From: Akkermansiaceae bacterium
GTDB lineage: Bacteria > Verrucomicrobiota > Verrucomicrobiia > Verrucomicrobiales > Akkermansiaceae
Reading direction: 5' to 3'
DNA: 56,131 nucleotides
Assembly (NCBI GenBank): GCA_028822935.1
Contig: JAPKCM010000028.1
Coordinates: forward strand, 1-56,131
Position 1 is the first letter of the stretch; every line of letters starts with the position of its first letter. Below the pieces are notes generated by a model. It was not told where the DNA came from, ran no database searches, and saw only the letters and a program-made list of their open reading frames with translations. Made by a program: the position numbers and the translations under genes. Of this stretch, positions 1-9,200 are shown in pieces.

Positions 1-4
1 CTGA

Positions 5-45
5 GTGGCGCTCTCGGCAGCCAGTGCCACACCTCGACGTTAGAC
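5..45 (+). other. attC-like sequence (possible integron recombination site, left part cut off)
   Basis: Bases 39-45 read GTTAGAC, which fits the GTTRRRY core found at the right end of integron attC sites, and an imperfect inverted repeat (GTGGC at 5-9 against GCCAC at 26-30) precedes it. The next ATG lies 8 bases downstream, the usual distance in gene cassettes. No matching RYYYAAC core is visible because the window begins here, and no second site is found after the gene. The core is short enough to occur by chance. Confidence 0.2.
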
Positions 46-52
46 CAAGAAA

Positions 53-497
53 ATGGCAATCACCCGACGAATTAAATGGATTGCAGCTACACTTATAGTC
101 GCTGCACTTCTTATCGTTGGCACAGTTTTTGTTCATCACTTCCCCCCCACTGCTTCACACCGCAGACTGGCGGATCAGCGTGGAGGCCTCGACCGGGAAG
201 GCGGGCGAAGCGACGGTCTACCGGATGTTGGGTCGAGCGAATGTCCTATTCATCAAGCTTCAGGATCCACCGGACGAGAACTACAGATGGTTCAGCATAG
301 ACACGAAGAATCAAATCGCGGCACTTCCAAACTGGCCAGACGAAAAGCCTTACTTGCACTTCAATCACGATATGGCCATTGGGGTAGGGCTTGATGATGG
401 CAAGGTCGATGACGGGTGGACTATCACATGGAATAGAGATAAACTTACCTTTTCCAATGGGCGGCTTGCCGTTACCTTGGAACGAACGAAGGGCTAA
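53..497 (+). pseudogene. Small membrane-anchored protein of unknown function, frameshifted in a C7 run
   Basis: The ATG at 53 opens a frame encoding a basic start and a hydrophobic segment (about residues 9-27, IAATLIVAALLIVGTVFV) and then runs into low-complexity Arg-rich sequence. A second frame, offset by +1, carries convincing protein from about 150 to the TAA at 495-497 (motifs DWRISVEAST, FSIDTKNQIAALPNWPD, WTITWNRDKLTFSNGRL). The frames meet at a run of seven C at 142-148. Removing one C joins them into a protein of about 147 residues: one N-terminal membrane anchor and a small beta-rich outer domain. I do not recognise the family. Either the gene is broken, it switches phase by slippage, or the run is one base too long through sequencing error. 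A terminator follows at 541. Confidence 0.5.
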
Positions 498-540
498 GTG
501 CCATTCACTCATCAAGACACGCTGACGAAGAACGGGGGAG

Positions 541-577
541 CCAGTGCTGACTAAATCAGCTCCTGGCCTGCTTTTTA
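541..577 (+). terminator. Rho-independent terminator after the small membrane gene
   Basis: CCAG at 541-544 pairs with CTGG at 563-566, and inside it GCTGA (546-550) pairs with TCAGC (556-560) around the loop CTAAA. A tract of five T at 572-576 follows. The T tract on this side gives termination of plus-strand transcription, between the small gene and the convergent cysK. Confidence 0.55.
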
Positions 578-616
578 AACCGACCTGCGCACTTCCACTT
601 TGAATCCAAGGCTGAA

Positions 617-1585
617 TTACTCCGGGAGTTCAGCCACGGGAAGATTCATGACTTCTTCGCGATACTTTTCAGCAAGCGGTGTGCTGAGATAACGCTCGGT
701 GGAAGAGCATCCTATTGTGACGATGCGCTTCCCCTTAAACTCGGGGCGTTTCGCCACTTGAATCGCAGCCCAAACATTCGCACCAGTCGAGATTCCTGCG
801 GGGATCCCTTCAAGCTGAGCGAGCCTCTGTGCCATTTCAAAAGCGTCCTCATTTGTTACTGTGATCGTGCCATCGACAATCGCGGTATTGAGGTTCTTGG
901 GAATGAAGCCTGCGCCGATCCCCTGAATCTTGTGGGGCCCGGGAGATCCGCCGCCGATGACGGGGCTATTTTCAGGCTCCACTGCAATTGCTTTGAAATT
1001 AGGGTTCTTGGATTTGATAACCTCAGCAATTCCGGTGATCGTTCCACCCGTGCCAACACCCGCGACAATTGCATCGATATCACCATCTGTGTCTGCCCAA
1101 ATTTCTTCGGCCGTCGTCTTACGATGCACTTCAGGATTCGCGGGGTTATCAAACTGGCTAGGCCCGAAGGCACTGGGATCTTCAGCGAGAAGCTGCTTAG
1201 CCTTCGCAATTGCTCCGCCCATTCCCTTGGCACCTGGAGTGAGAACGATCTCAGCTCCCAAGCTGCGAAGAAGAACACGACGCTCAATCGACATCGTTTC
1301 AGGCATCGTCAGGATGCACTTGTAACCTTTCGCACGCGCGACAAAGGCGAGTGCGATCCCCGTATTCCCTGAAGTCGCTTCAATGATGGAACCACCCGGT
1401 TTAAGTGACCCGTCTGCTTCGGCGGTCTCGATCATCGCCTTACCAATGCGATCTTTAACGCTAAAAAGAGGATTGAAAAATTCGGCCTTAACGAAGACCT
1501 CGGCATCGAGTCCTTCGGTCACGTTGTTCAATTTGATCAGGGGCGTGTTTCCGACAGTGTCGACGATGTTTTTTGCAATGCTCAT
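617..1585 (-). CDS. cysK: Cysteine synthase A (O-acetylserine sulfhydrylase)
   Basis: PLP enzyme that condenses O-acetylserine with sulfide to give cysteine, the last step of assimilatory sulfate reduction, in the cytoplasm. The 322 residues match the family's usual length. The PLP-binding lysine is K44 in SVKDR, the substrate loop TSGNTG is at 71-76, and the glycine-rich phosphate cup GVGTGGT lies near residue 178. The C-terminal half holds GIGAGFIP and GISTGAN, both typical of CysK. It is the last gene of the minus-strand cysJ-cysI-cysH-cysK run and starts 12 bases after the cysH stop, so it is probably co-transcribed. This supports a sulfide-fixing role rather than cystathionine beta-synthase, which would carry extra domains. 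Confidence 0.95.
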   Translation of the reverse strand: MSIAKNIVDTVGNTPLIKLNNVTEGLDAEVFVKAEFFNPLFSVKDRIGKAMIETAEADGSLKPGGSIIEATSGNTGIALAFVARAKGYKCILTMPETMSIERRVLLRSLGAEIVLTPGAKGMGGAIAKAKQLLAEDPSAFGPSQFDNPANPEVHRKTTAEEIWADTDGDIDAIVAGVGTGGTITGIAEVIKSKNPNFKAIAVEPENSPVIGGGSPGPHKIQGIGAGFIPKNLNTAIVDGTITVTNEDAFEMAQRLAQLEGIPAGISTGANVWAAIQVAKRPEFKGKRIVTIGCSSTERYLSTPLAEKYREEVMNLPVAELPE

Positions 1586-1597
1586 TGATTGATAGAA

Positions 1598-2317
1598 TTA
1601 AATTTGAAAGTCATTCTCTCTAGATGCTTCGTGGAGTCCACATTCATATTTCTCGCCATTATAACGAGTGGATTCAGCATCTTCTCCCTCTATCGGAAGA
1701 CGGGTCGAGTGCCAATCTCCCATCGTGAGGTATCCCTTGGATTCAAGAGGATGCGGTGGGAGCTTGTTTTCGTGAAAATAGGAAGCCACTTGTGCATCCG
1801 CCCAGTCAAGGATGGGATACACTTTGAGGGTGGAACGCTGCTGCTCTGCGAAGGTTCGATGGGCGCGGGTCGAGGACTGACTTTTGCGAAGTCCGCTCAA
1901 CCAAATATCGCCCCCGATTTCCTGAATCGCGCGATTCATGGGCTCCACTTTATTGAAGGTCGCATAGCGCTTATTTCCTTCCGCGCCCTGCTCCCAGAGC
2001 TTGCCATGAATTGCTTCCTGATGAGCCGCGGTCGCCTTAGGGATATAACGTCGAAGATCGACATCAAGCTGCCCTGATAATTTCTCAATATACTGGTAGG
2101 TCTCGGGAAAGAGGTAACCGGTATCAACGAAAATCACTGGAATCTTGGGGGCATTTTGCGCAATCAGATGAAGCATTACTGCCGACTGCAAGCCAAAGCT
2201 GGAACTCGCGACGACACGACCTTCAAAGGTCTCATAGAGCCAAGAAATACGCTCACCGGCCTTCAGCCCCTCAAGAGCCGACGCTACTTCTTCTGCTTCT
2301 GAAATGATGGCCGACAT
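1598..2317 (-). CDS. cysH: Phosphoadenylyl-sulfate (PAPS) reductase
   Basis: Reduces PAPS to sulfite using thioredoxin or glutaredoxin, feeding the CysJI sulfite reductase. The 239-residue protein has the PP-loop-like SSSFGLQSAVML near residue 38, the substrate-binding GLRKSQSSTRAH near 141, and the C-terminal ECGLH motif with the catalytic Cys at 226. The two Cys pairs that bind the [4Fe-4S] cluster of APS reductases are absent, since Cys226 is the only cysteine, so PAPS is the expected substrate. It follows cysI by only 4 bases and precedes cysK by 12, within one operon. No ATP sulfurylase or APS kinase gene lies in the window. Confidence 0.93.
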   Translation of the reverse strand: MSAIISEAEEVASALEGLKAGERISWLYETFEGRVVASSSFGLQSAVMLHLIAQNAPKIPVIFVDTGYLFPETYQYIEKLSGQLDVDLRRYIPKATAAHQEAIHGKLWEQGAEGNKRYATFNKVEPMNRAIQEIGGDIWLSGLRKSQSSTRAHRTFAEQQRSTLKVYPILDWADAQVASYFHENKLPPHPLESKGYLTMGDWHSTRLPIEGEDAESTRYNGEKYECGLHEASRENDFQI

Positions 2318-2321
2318 TTCT

Positions 2322-4031
2322 CTAGGAGTTGACAGCTTCCTCCTTCAGATTTGCATGGAAATCCAGCCCATTCGAGGTCGCCGCAATGTAGCCGGCGCGA
2401 ATGACAAAATCGCCAAACTTCTCTCCCTCATCCCGTGTTTTTGCGTAATCTTCGATCAAAGGACCTAAGAGGCTTTTAATCTCATCACGTGGCACTGCTT
2501 CACGGTAGAGCTTATTAAGTCGATCACCTGCGTGACCGCCACCAAGGTAGACATTGTATTTCCCCGGAGCCCGACCCACAAACGCAATTTCCGATAGGAA
2601 AGGACGGCCACAGCCATTCGGGCAACCGGTCATCCGGATGGTGATCGCATCATGACGAAGCCCCGTCTCCTCAAGAACTTCTTCCAAATCACTAATGACA
2701 CCTGGAAGTCCCCTTTCGGCTTCAGCCAAAGCGAGTCCGCAGGTTGGTAATGCAACACAAGAAATGGAGTTCAGACGAAGCGCTGACTGTTCGTGACTCT
2801 TCAGGAGGCCATATTCATCCAGAAGCGCCTCGATCGCGGGGCGCGCTTTCGGAGAAACTTTCGCAATGATGAGGTTTTGATTTCCCGTCAAGCGGAAGTC
2901 ACCCTGATGAATCTCGGCGATTTTCCGGAGGCCCACCCGAGCTTGATCGCGAACGCGGCCACCTTCGATAAAAAGATTGAGATGAAAATTCCCCAAATGA
3001 TCTTCGACCCATCCAAAGCGGTCGCCATTGTCATCAAACTTGAACTCGCGCTCAGGCTCGAGATCGTACCCAAGATACTCATTGAGCGTCTTGAGGAACC
3101 AAGCAACAGAGCGATCATCGATCGTGTATTTCAAACGAGCGTGCTTCCGATTGGTGCGATCGCCAAAATCACGTTGAACGAGAAGCACCTTTTCAGAAAC
3201 ATCAAGCACTTGCTCAGGAGTGCAAAAGCCGATGATGTCAGCGAGTCTTGGATAGGTCTTCTCATCACCATGAGTCATTCCCATGCCACCACCGACCGCG
3301 ACATTGTATCCAACGATTTTTGTGCCCTCAACGATCGCGACAAAGGAGAGATCGTTTGCGTGAATGTCGACATCGTTTGACGGAGGAACCGCTACCGCAA
3401 TTTTGAACTTTCGAGGAAGATAAGTTTTGCCATAGATTGGCTCCACTTCTTCTGTAGTCGTCTCGACTTTTTCTCCATCGAGCCAGATCTCGTGATAGGC
3501 GCCGGTTTGAGGTGTCAGGTGATCGCTGATTTCCTGCGAAATTCTCAAAACATCTGCGTGTGCCTGACTTAGAAAAGGATTCGGGTTGCACATCACATTC
3601 CGATTCACATCTCCGCAAGCTGCGATGGTATCCAGCGCCGCAGCATTGATCTCTTGGATCGTTTTCTTGAGCTGCGTCTTGATCACACCGTGAAGTTGGA
3701 AAGCCTGACGGGTGGTCAGCTTGATCGTGCCGTTCGCGTAGTCAGTGGCCAGATTGTCCATCTTGATCCATTGCTCCGGAGTGGCGACACCACCAGGAAC
3801 TCGAACACGAATAAGGAAGCTAAACGCCTTCTCAAGTTTGTGCTTACGACGTCCCGCACGAATATCGCGATCGTCCTGGAGATAGCACCCGTGGAATTTA
3901 AGGAGCTGCTGCTCGTCCTCGGTGAGTCCACCGGTAGAGGTGTCAGCAAGACCCTTCGCAAGTGTTCCGCGAAGGTAGTTACTGTCGACTTTCATATACT
4001 CGTTGTGCGCGAGTTTTTTTTCTTCACTCAT
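2322..4031 (-). CDS. cysI: Sulfite reductase (NADPH) hemoprotein beta subunit
   Basis: Reduces sulfite to sulfide with six electrons supplied by the CysJ flavoprotein, using a coupled siroheme and [4Fe-4S] centre. The 569-residue length and two ferredoxin-like half repeats are those of CysI. The cluster and siroheme ligands are visible as a C-x5-C motif (CVALPTC) and, about 40 residues later, C-x3-C (GCPNGCG), at roughly residues 430-480. Sulfite-binding basic residues sit in the N-terminal TTRQAFQLHG segment. The gene starts 21 bases after the end of cysJ and ends 4 bases before cysH, so subunit co-expression is assured. The similar ferredoxin-dependent Sir is less likely because cysJ is adjacent. 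Confidence 0.95.
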   Translation of the reverse strand: MSEEKKLAHNEYMKVDSNYLRGTLAKGLADTSTGGLTEDEQQLLKFHGCYLQDDRDIRAGRRKHKLEKAFSFLIRVRVPGGVATPEQWIKMDNLATDYANGTIKLTTRQAFQLHGVIKTQLKKTIQEINAAALDTIAACGDVNRNVMCNPNPFLSQAHADVLRISQEISDHLTPQTGAYHEIWLDGEKVETTTEEVEPIYGKTYLPRKFKIAVAVPPSNDVDIHANDLSFVAIVEGTKIVGYNVAVGGGMGMTHGDEKTYPRLADIIGFCTPEQVLDVSEKVLLVQRDFGDRTNRKHARLKYTIDDRSVAWFLKTLNEYLGYDLEPEREFKFDDNGDRFGWVEDHLGNFHLNLFIEGGRVRDQARVGLRKIAEIHQGDFRLTGNQNLIIAKVSPKARPAIEALLDEYGLLKSHEQSALRLNSISCVALPTCGLALAEAERGLPGVISDLEEVLEETGLRHDAITIRMTGCPNGCGRPFLSEIAFVGRAPGKYNVYLGGGHAGDRLNKLYREAVPRDEIKSLLGPLIEDYAKTRDEGEKFGDFVIRAGYIAATSNGLDFHANLKEEAVNS

Positions 4032-4052
4032 GGAAAAGATAAGTTGGGATTC

Positions 4053-5789
4053 CTAGTAAACATCGCGCTGGTAGCGCTTGTCTTTTTTAAGTTGATCGAC
4101 GTAAGCGGTAGCTTCATCGAGGGGAATTTTACGGTGCTCGGCGACGATCCCGATCAAGGTCTCGTGAACATCCTTGGCCATTCGATTTGCATCGCCGCAG
4201 ACATAGAAATGAGCGCCTTTTTCGAGCCAGGTATAAATCTCACTAGCGCTCTTCTTCATCACATCCTGGACGTAGACTTTCTCCGGCTGATCACGCGAGA
4301 AGGCGACATCAAGTTTGCTGAGCGCGCCAGACTTTAAGTGGTCCTGCCACTCGAGTTGGTAGAGGAAATCGAAATTGTATTTCTGATCACCAAAGAAGAG
4401 CCAACTCTCGCCCTTCGCCCCTCTCTCTCCCCGCTCCTCAACAAAGGCACGGAAGGGGGCGACCCCTGTCCCGGGTCCAACCATAATGATTGGGGTATCA
4501 TCACTTGCGGGAAGGCGGAAGTTCTTGTTTGAGTGGACGTAGACTTGGACTTTATCGCCAACAGGAGCTTCATCCGTGAGGAATGTTGAAGCCACCCCTT
4601 TGCGCTCCTTCCCGTGACCATCATAACGGACCGCTGCCACGGTAAGATGCACTTCGCCCGGATGGGCCTTCGGGCTGGAAGCGATTGAGTAAAGTCGTGG
4701 AGGCATCTTGCGGAGGATGCTCACAAATTGCTGTGCCGTGAGTCCGGCTACCGGATGCTCCTGGAGAAGGTCGATAATTTGACGTCCCCAGATCCACGCC
4801 ACAAATTCAGCCTTCTTTTCGCCGGACAGCAGCGACTCTAAATCCACATTGGCAGCCAATGCGAGATACTTCTTCACGATCGCCCTTGAGAGTGCCGTGA
4901 TGTCTAATTTGCTGCGAAGAGCCGCGCCGAAGCTCATTTTTTCTCCGCCTTTAATCTCAACTTCCTCGGACTCAGAGAATCCCGTTTGCTTTAAAATGGC
5001 AGACACGACGTCCTCGGCGTTGAGGGGAACGACCGCCAAGGCATCTCCAACTTCGTAGGCGAGACCAGAGCCCTCAAGTGACAACTCTACGTGGATCGTT
5101 TCCTTCGCTGTTCCCTCACCATTGAGGAGGACGTTATCGAGAACTTCTGACGGAAAGTAATTCTTTTTGCTGTATTCTACCGAAGGAACGACAGACGCCG
5201 AAGCTACCGAGGACCCTACCGCCAACGAATCCAACAAACGGCCAAGCCACGCAGTGTATGAATCCTCAAAATCGACATCGCAGTCCTCTCTCTCGGTGAT
5301 GCGCTCCGCGCCAAGAGATTCCAAGCGTGTATCGAAGATTTTCCCAATTTCGCAATACTTGTCGTAGGAAGTGTCTCCCAGCGCGCATACCGTGAAGCGA
5401 TTCCCTTTGAGATCCGGAGACTCGTTGATGAAAGAATTGTAGAAACCTTCAGCGGCTTCGGGAGGCTCTCCGTCGCCCCAGGTGCTGATGATCACCGCGA
5501 AATTCTCAAATTTCGCAAAATCAGATGGACTCAGATCAGCGAGATTCTTCATCACCGCCTTAACACCTTTCTTCTTGGCGGCTTTGATCGTACGATCTGC
5601 CAGTTCCTCGCAGTTTCCTGATTCAGTTCCATAAACCACCGTGAGGTTCGATGGCGCTGCTACCGGCTGCGGCGAAAGCCCAGCAAGGAATCCACTCAAC
5701 CAAGTGCTCTGTTCAGGTGAAAACCCCGAAACAAGGGCGGACAAGGAGACGCTTTGCTCCGGCGAAAAGGGTGCGTGTGATGGGATCAT
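4053..5789 (-). CDS. cysJ: Sulfite reductase (NADPH) flavoprotein alpha subunit
   Basis: Passes electrons from NADPH through FAD and FMN to CysI. The 578 residues comprise an N-terminal region with two FSPEQS repeats (residues 8-36, resembling the PEQ-rich start of E. coli CysJ), a flavodoxin domain with the FMN loop YGTESGN near residue 53, an FAD domain with RLYSIASSP, and an NADPH domain with GPGTGVAPFRAF and the C-terminal RYQRDVY. The protein ends at an aromatic residue, as in other CysJ proteins. It is the first gene of the minus-strand cys operon. AAGG about 10 bases upstream of the ATG is a plausible ribosome site, and a repeated TCAGC/GCTGA element lies 22-45 bases upstream. Confidence 0.95.
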   Translation of the reverse strand: MIPSHAPFSPEQSVSLSALVSGFSPEQSTWLSGFLAGLSPQPVAAPSNLTVVYGTESGNCEELADRTIKAAKKKGVKAVMKNLADLSPSDFAKFENFAVIISTWGDGEPPEAAEGFYNSFINESPDLKGNRFTVCALGDTSYDKYCEIGKIFDTRLESLGAERITEREDCDVDFEDSYTAWLGRLLDSLAVGSSVASASVVPSVEYSKKNYFPSEVLDNVLLNGEGTAKETIHVELSLEGSGLAYEVGDALAVVPLNAEDVVSAILKQTGFSESEEVEIKGGEKMSFGAALRSKLDITALSRAIVKKYLALAANVDLESLLSGEKKAEFVAWIWGRQIIDLLQEHPVAGLTAQQFVSILRKMPPRLYSIASSPKAHPGEVHLTVAAVRYDGHGKERKGVASTFLTDEAPVGDKVQVYVHSNKNFRLPASDDTPIIMVGPGTGVAPFRAFVEERGERGAKGESWLFFGDQKYNFDFLYQLEWQDHLKSGALSKLDVAFSRDQPEKVYVQDVMKKSASEIYTWLEKGAHFYVCGDANRMAKDVHETLIGIVAEHRKIPLDEATAYVDQLKKDKRYQRDVY

Positions 5790-5811
5790 CGGTTAAACCT
5801 TAGTAATTTGA

Positions 5812-5834
5812 TCAGCTTTATCAGCTTTAGCTGA
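5812..5834 (-). promoter_or_regulatory. Candidate operator of the cysJIHK operon (three TCAGC/GCTGA half-sites)
   Basis: Read on the minus strand, TCAGC-TAAA-GCTGA-TAAA-GCTGA covers 5834-5812. That is one palindrome (5834-5821) plus a third half-site in direct repeat with the same TAAA spacer. It sits 22-45 bases before the cysJ start, where a repressor or activator of sulfur assimilation could bind. No consensus promoter was clear next to it. The assignment rests only on symmetry and position. Confidence 0.35.
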
Positions 5835-5956
5835 CATAGAATGCAAGCGGATACACTCTGATGCAACTATTTTTTCCTTCTAAACAATCAGCCTCCCCCT
5901 AATTTTTGCTTTCCGGGATTTGACCCCGGAGCAACCATACCCTTCATTGGGTTTTT

Positions 5957-6649
5957 ATGCTTTCGCGTTTTCTCCACTTTCTTTCTGCCATCCCCCTTCT
6001 ATTCTTGACCTCCTGTATCGAAGGAGAAGAAGAAATCTGGATCAACTGGGACGCCTCGGGAAAGATTCGAGCCCACTACGAATTCCCTCCAATTCTCAGA
6101 GTGAAACTTGGAGACCCTAAGGCATTTATCATAGCGCTCACAGATCTCGATGAACGCGAAGAAGGGATCGAGATTCAGGAGCTTTCTTTCGAGCAAGTCG
6201 GCTCGAAGTTCGTCTTTCATTTGGAAGCGACCTTTGATGACGTGACTGAGGTCCAGGAGATCTCGGAGCGGAACGCCGACACTTTGGTCGAAGCGATTGC
6301 CGGATCGATGTCACTCGCAATGCAAGGACTCAACATTTCTTTCGAGCGCGAAATCTTATTGAACGGAATGTTTCCGGAGAGAGTGATTCGAAACCCGCAA
6401 TACCTGGGCTCATCCAACTTCCGTTATGAGATACATCTCCCCTTCTCTGTCAAATCAAGCAATGCGCACGCTGTCACCAATGACGGTAAATCGCTGGAGT
6501 GGATCTTCCTGCTTAAGGAGCACACCCAAGAGCCGATGGAGATGTCTCTGGATACACGGATCATCCTTCCTTGGTGGATCTGGGCCATAGCAATCATCCT
6601 GATCCTCATCGGAACGTGGCTGATTTGGAGAAGGTTCTTTCAGCGCTAA
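5957..6649 (+). CDS. Lipoprotein with C-terminal transmembrane helix, unknown function
   Basis: The 230-residue protein has a signal peptide ending in the lipobox LTSC (Cys20), a soluble region of about 180 residues, and a strong C-terminal membrane helix (about 204-224, rich in W and I) followed by RRFFQR. This lipid anchor plus tail helix resembles secreted LppM-like/DUF3153-type lipoproteins, but I cannot name the family with confidence. It is transcribed divergently from cysJ and converges on the acyltransferase gene 4 bases downstream. The double anchoring would hold the domain flat on the outer face of the inner membrane, or bridge membranes. Nothing in the context gives a substrate. 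Confidence 0.8.
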   Translation: MLSRFLHFLSAIPLLFLTSCIEGEEEIWINWDASGKIRAHYEFPPILRVKLGDPKAFIIALTDLDEREEGIEIQELSFEQVGSKFVFHLEATFDDVTEVQEISERNADTLVEAIAGSMSLAMQGLNISFEREILLNGMFPERVIRNPQYLGSSNFRYEIHLPFSVKSSNAHAVTNDGKSLEWIFLLKEHTQEPMEMSLDTRIILPWWIWAIAIILILIGTWLIWRRFFQR

Positions 6650-6653
6650 CATG

Positions 6654-7835
6654 CTAACCTTTTTTCGCCCTGGGCCACCGCCCGCGCGCAAATGGCTTCT
6701 CGATGATCACGAACAAAAATGCACAAAGAGCAATTGCGATGACTGCCATGAGTCCAATCAGAAGGGTATTTAAGGGCCAGTTCCCCAACTGCACCTTGGT
6801 GAAAACGAACGGGTGAAGGAACCCGTAGAGCATGAGATTGTGAAAGAGGTATACGGTGTAGCACATCGCGCCAACCGCAGTGAGCCAGCGATTTCGAAAG
6901 ATCGCCAAAAGATAATGCCCGCAAAGAATCGAAAGGAAACACACCAGCAGAGCAAAGGGTTTTAGGTTCAGGCCTGGATGCCATTCAATCATCAGAAAAG
7001 TCGCCGGCCATGCCATGAGACCAACCACATCCCAAGCTCGCGATTTCATCCTCGATCGTAAGTCTTCAAATCCCGGAGAGAGAAAGAGATCAGCCACAAG
7101 CATTCCCATTAAAAAATACCCCATTTGCCCAATCACGGTATGATCCCACATCGAGCTTCCGTGCGCTTCTGAGAGTAACTTCGTCAATAGTTCAAACAGG
7201 GGAACTCCAAGCAAAAATAATCCTCTTCGCAAAAGTGAATTCCTAATTGCAAAGATCCGACAAAGAAACGGAGCGAGTAAGTAAAACTGAATTTCGATTT
7301 CCAATGTCCACGCGACACTCAACAGTGGATTGAGCGCGCCATCGAAAAAAATGGTATGACTGTAAAATAAACCAGCGAGATAGTGCGGGATCATCTCAGA
7401 AAACGATTTCCCCTCCCATAAAACCGCTGAAAGGAGGAAAAACGAAAGTGTCAGGAGATAAGGGACTTCAATCCGAATAAGACGCCTTTTGAAATAACTT
7501 CGAAGCTCGGGAGCCCCAGAGCCCGTGAAATGGTGATTTGCAAATGGGACCGCTAGAACCATCCCCGAAATCACGAAAAAAATCTGCACCCCAAACCAAC
7601 CCTTCGCGATGAAGAAGTTGGGCAGATAGGTCAGGATCGTCCCCCAACTTTCATGGGCAAGAGCATGAGCATCTACCGGCTCTGCTCCATTGCGAAAGAA
7701 AATGTGCGAATGATACAGCACAACCAGCACAATGGCCAGACAGCGCAAGCCATCGATTTCAGGGACGTAGCGACCCGAGGAAGTCCTCCGTTCGAAAGGC
7801 TTCAGAATCCGCGAACTTAGTGACTGCTTAGGCAT
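6654..7835 (-). CDS. Acyltransferase 3 family membrane protein (OafA/YrhL-like)
   Basis: Integral membrane O-acyltransferase of the type that acetylates or acylates surface polysaccharides. The N-terminal motif YVPEIDGLRCLAIVLVVLYH, with its conserved GLR and histidine, is the family hallmark. About ten hydrophobic helices follow, including FFVISGMVL near residue 90, and the last ends just before the basic tail EKPFARGRWPRAKKG. The ATG at 7835 was preferred to the GTG at 7847 because it is the first ATG; this gives 393 residues, normal for the family. It has no glycan cluster beside it, so the acceptor is unknown. Confidence 0.88.
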   Translation of the reverse strand: MPKQSLSSRILKPFERRTSSGRYVPEIDGLRCLAIVLVVLYHSHIFFRNGAEPVDAHALAHESWGTILTYLPNFFIAKGWFGVQIFFVISGMVLAVPFANHHFTGSGAPELRSYFKRRLIRIEVPYLLTLSFFLLSAVLWEGKSFSEMIPHYLAGLFYSHTIFFDGALNPLLSVAWTLEIEIQFYLLAPFLCRIFAIRNSLLRRGLFLLGVPLFELLTKLLSEAHGSSMWDHTVIGQMGYFLMGMLVADLFLSPGFEDLRSRMKSRAWDVVGLMAWPATFLMIEWHPGLNLKPFALLVCFLSILCGHYLLAIFRNRWLTAVGAMCYTVYLFHNLMLYGFLHPFVFTKVQLGNWPLNTLLIGLMAVIAIALCAFLFVIIEKPFARGRWPRAKKG

Positions 7836-7898
7836 CAATGGATGCACGCTAGGCAGGAAGATGCGGGGCTGACAATAGTCACCCCCCGAAACTTCAAT

Positions 7899-9137
7899 TT
7901 AAAAGCGGCTCGCCGCAGCCAACTCCTCATTACTGACAGACATTGCCGAAATAACATAAGCAGAGGGTTTGAAATTCTCGATGATGATCTCGGTGCGATC
8001 CTCCCAAATCATGCGCACTTCCTTGATATTAAAATTTGGAGTTTTGTGAGGAGCGAAGAGGATGTCGTCATGCGTGCTATTCTCATGAACCTTGAACATA
8101 TCAGGCACAATATCCCCACCGAGATGATCGTCTCGACCGGTAGCGAGATGACAGGTCCCGAGGACTTTTTCATCCTGAATATCCTGGTAGGAAACTGGGA
8201 GCACCTGAGTCCCGAAGCCAAGCTCTCCCAGCGTTCCGGTCATCGGGTCGTCCTGAAGACGGGCGTTGTGAGCATCGATCGTCGCCTGATTGCCCTCAAT
8301 AAGCGTCGAGCGAACGACATCACGATTTTTAACATCGAGAACTCCAAGCGTTCCGTCTTCATATTTCATCGGGAATTTCCCCCGAGCGTCCTGTGGCACA
8401 AAATAGACTTCACCCGCAGGTAAGTTTGCAATGTCCGGAGCCAAGCCCTGACAAAGACCGTGCGATTTTTGAGCCGATTGGCCACCAAGGCCTAACCAAG
8501 CCGTTAAAATTTCTCCGTCCTCTAACTCAAAATCGATTTCCACTTCCTGAGGCTGATCAAGAGCGATCCGCATTTTTTCTGCATCGGCAGAAACCTCTTC
8601 ATAATTCACTGCGAGTCCCGAGCCGAGAATGACATCGTTCATTCCATGCATCGTTGCGCCGCGGAAATTGAACTCCTTGCACTTGGCAGTAAGAGGTGCG
8701 GTTGCTGAAAATGTCGAGATGCAGAGAATAATGTCGTAGTGAGGATAAATGTCGCGATCGAGGGAGAGCTCGGTTCCAGCAACATCATAAACCTCGTCCT
8801 CGAGATCCAGGTTAGAGCCCTTACTGCATTTGTAGGCGAACATTTCCCCGCCCGACATCCCAAGTTCTCCCATCACGCCGTCCTCCAGGCCTTGATAGAA
8901 ATATTGATGTGCATTGTTCTGCACCTTAAAATCCTCGTTCCCAACAAAAGCAAAGTCCTTGATCAACGATTGGGGCTCATCAAAATCTACCAAAACGCAG
9001 ATCCGGCAGCCCCCCGTTGGCTTAAAGACGGTATGCAACAGCCGCTTAAGATCGAATGAAGGAAAGATTCGCTGGTCGGGATTTAGTAGGATTTCTTCTC
9101 GGAGATAGCTAGGGAGTGAGGCGATGGATTGGCTCAT
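7899..9137 (-). CDS. M29-family aminopeptidase (aminopeptidase T-like metallopeptidase)
   Basis: Predicted cytoplasmic metallo-aminopeptidase of 412 residues, the usual length of family M29. The C-terminal half holds the family's metal-binding pattern: the Glu of LPAGEVYFVP, the Glu of GELGFGT, the His of GTCHLATG, and a following His and Asp in DDHLGGDIVPD. The N-terminal half is the Rossmann-like M29 domain. Members remove N-terminal amino acids using two Zn or Co ions. It starts 63 bases after the end of the bifunctional nuclease gene on the same strand, so co-transcription is possible. No signal peptide is present. Confidence 0.8.
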   Translation of the reverse strand: MSQSIASLPSYLREEILLNPDQRIFPSFDLKRLLHTVFKPTGGCRICVLVDFDEPQSLIKDFAFVGNEDFKVQNNAHQYFYQGLEDGVMGELGMSGGEMFAYKCSKGSNLDLEDEVYDVAGTELSLDRDIYPHYDIILCISTFSATAPLTAKCKEFNFRGATMHGMNDVILGSGLAVNYEEVSADAEKMRIALDQPQEVEIDFELEDGEILTAWLGLGGQSAQKSHGLCQGLAPDIANLPAGEVYFVPQDARGKFPMKYEDGTLGVLDVKNRDVVRSTLIEGNQATIDAHNARLQDDPMTGTLGELGFGTQVLPVSYQDIQDEKVLGTCHLATGRDDHLGGDIVPDMFKVHENSTHDDILFAPHKTPNFNIKEVRMIWEDRTEIIIENFKPSAYVISAMSVSNEELAAASRF

Positions 9138-9200
9138 TTCGGAATGAGGCTAATCTCCTTCCGACCCCCCGCAACAAATTCTTTACTGCGCTACCGAAAA

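Noticed and set aside
1598-2317. CysH as an APS reductase with iron-sulfur cluster
   Set aside because: The two Cys pairs needed for the [4Fe-4S] cluster are missing; only the catalytic Cys226 is present.
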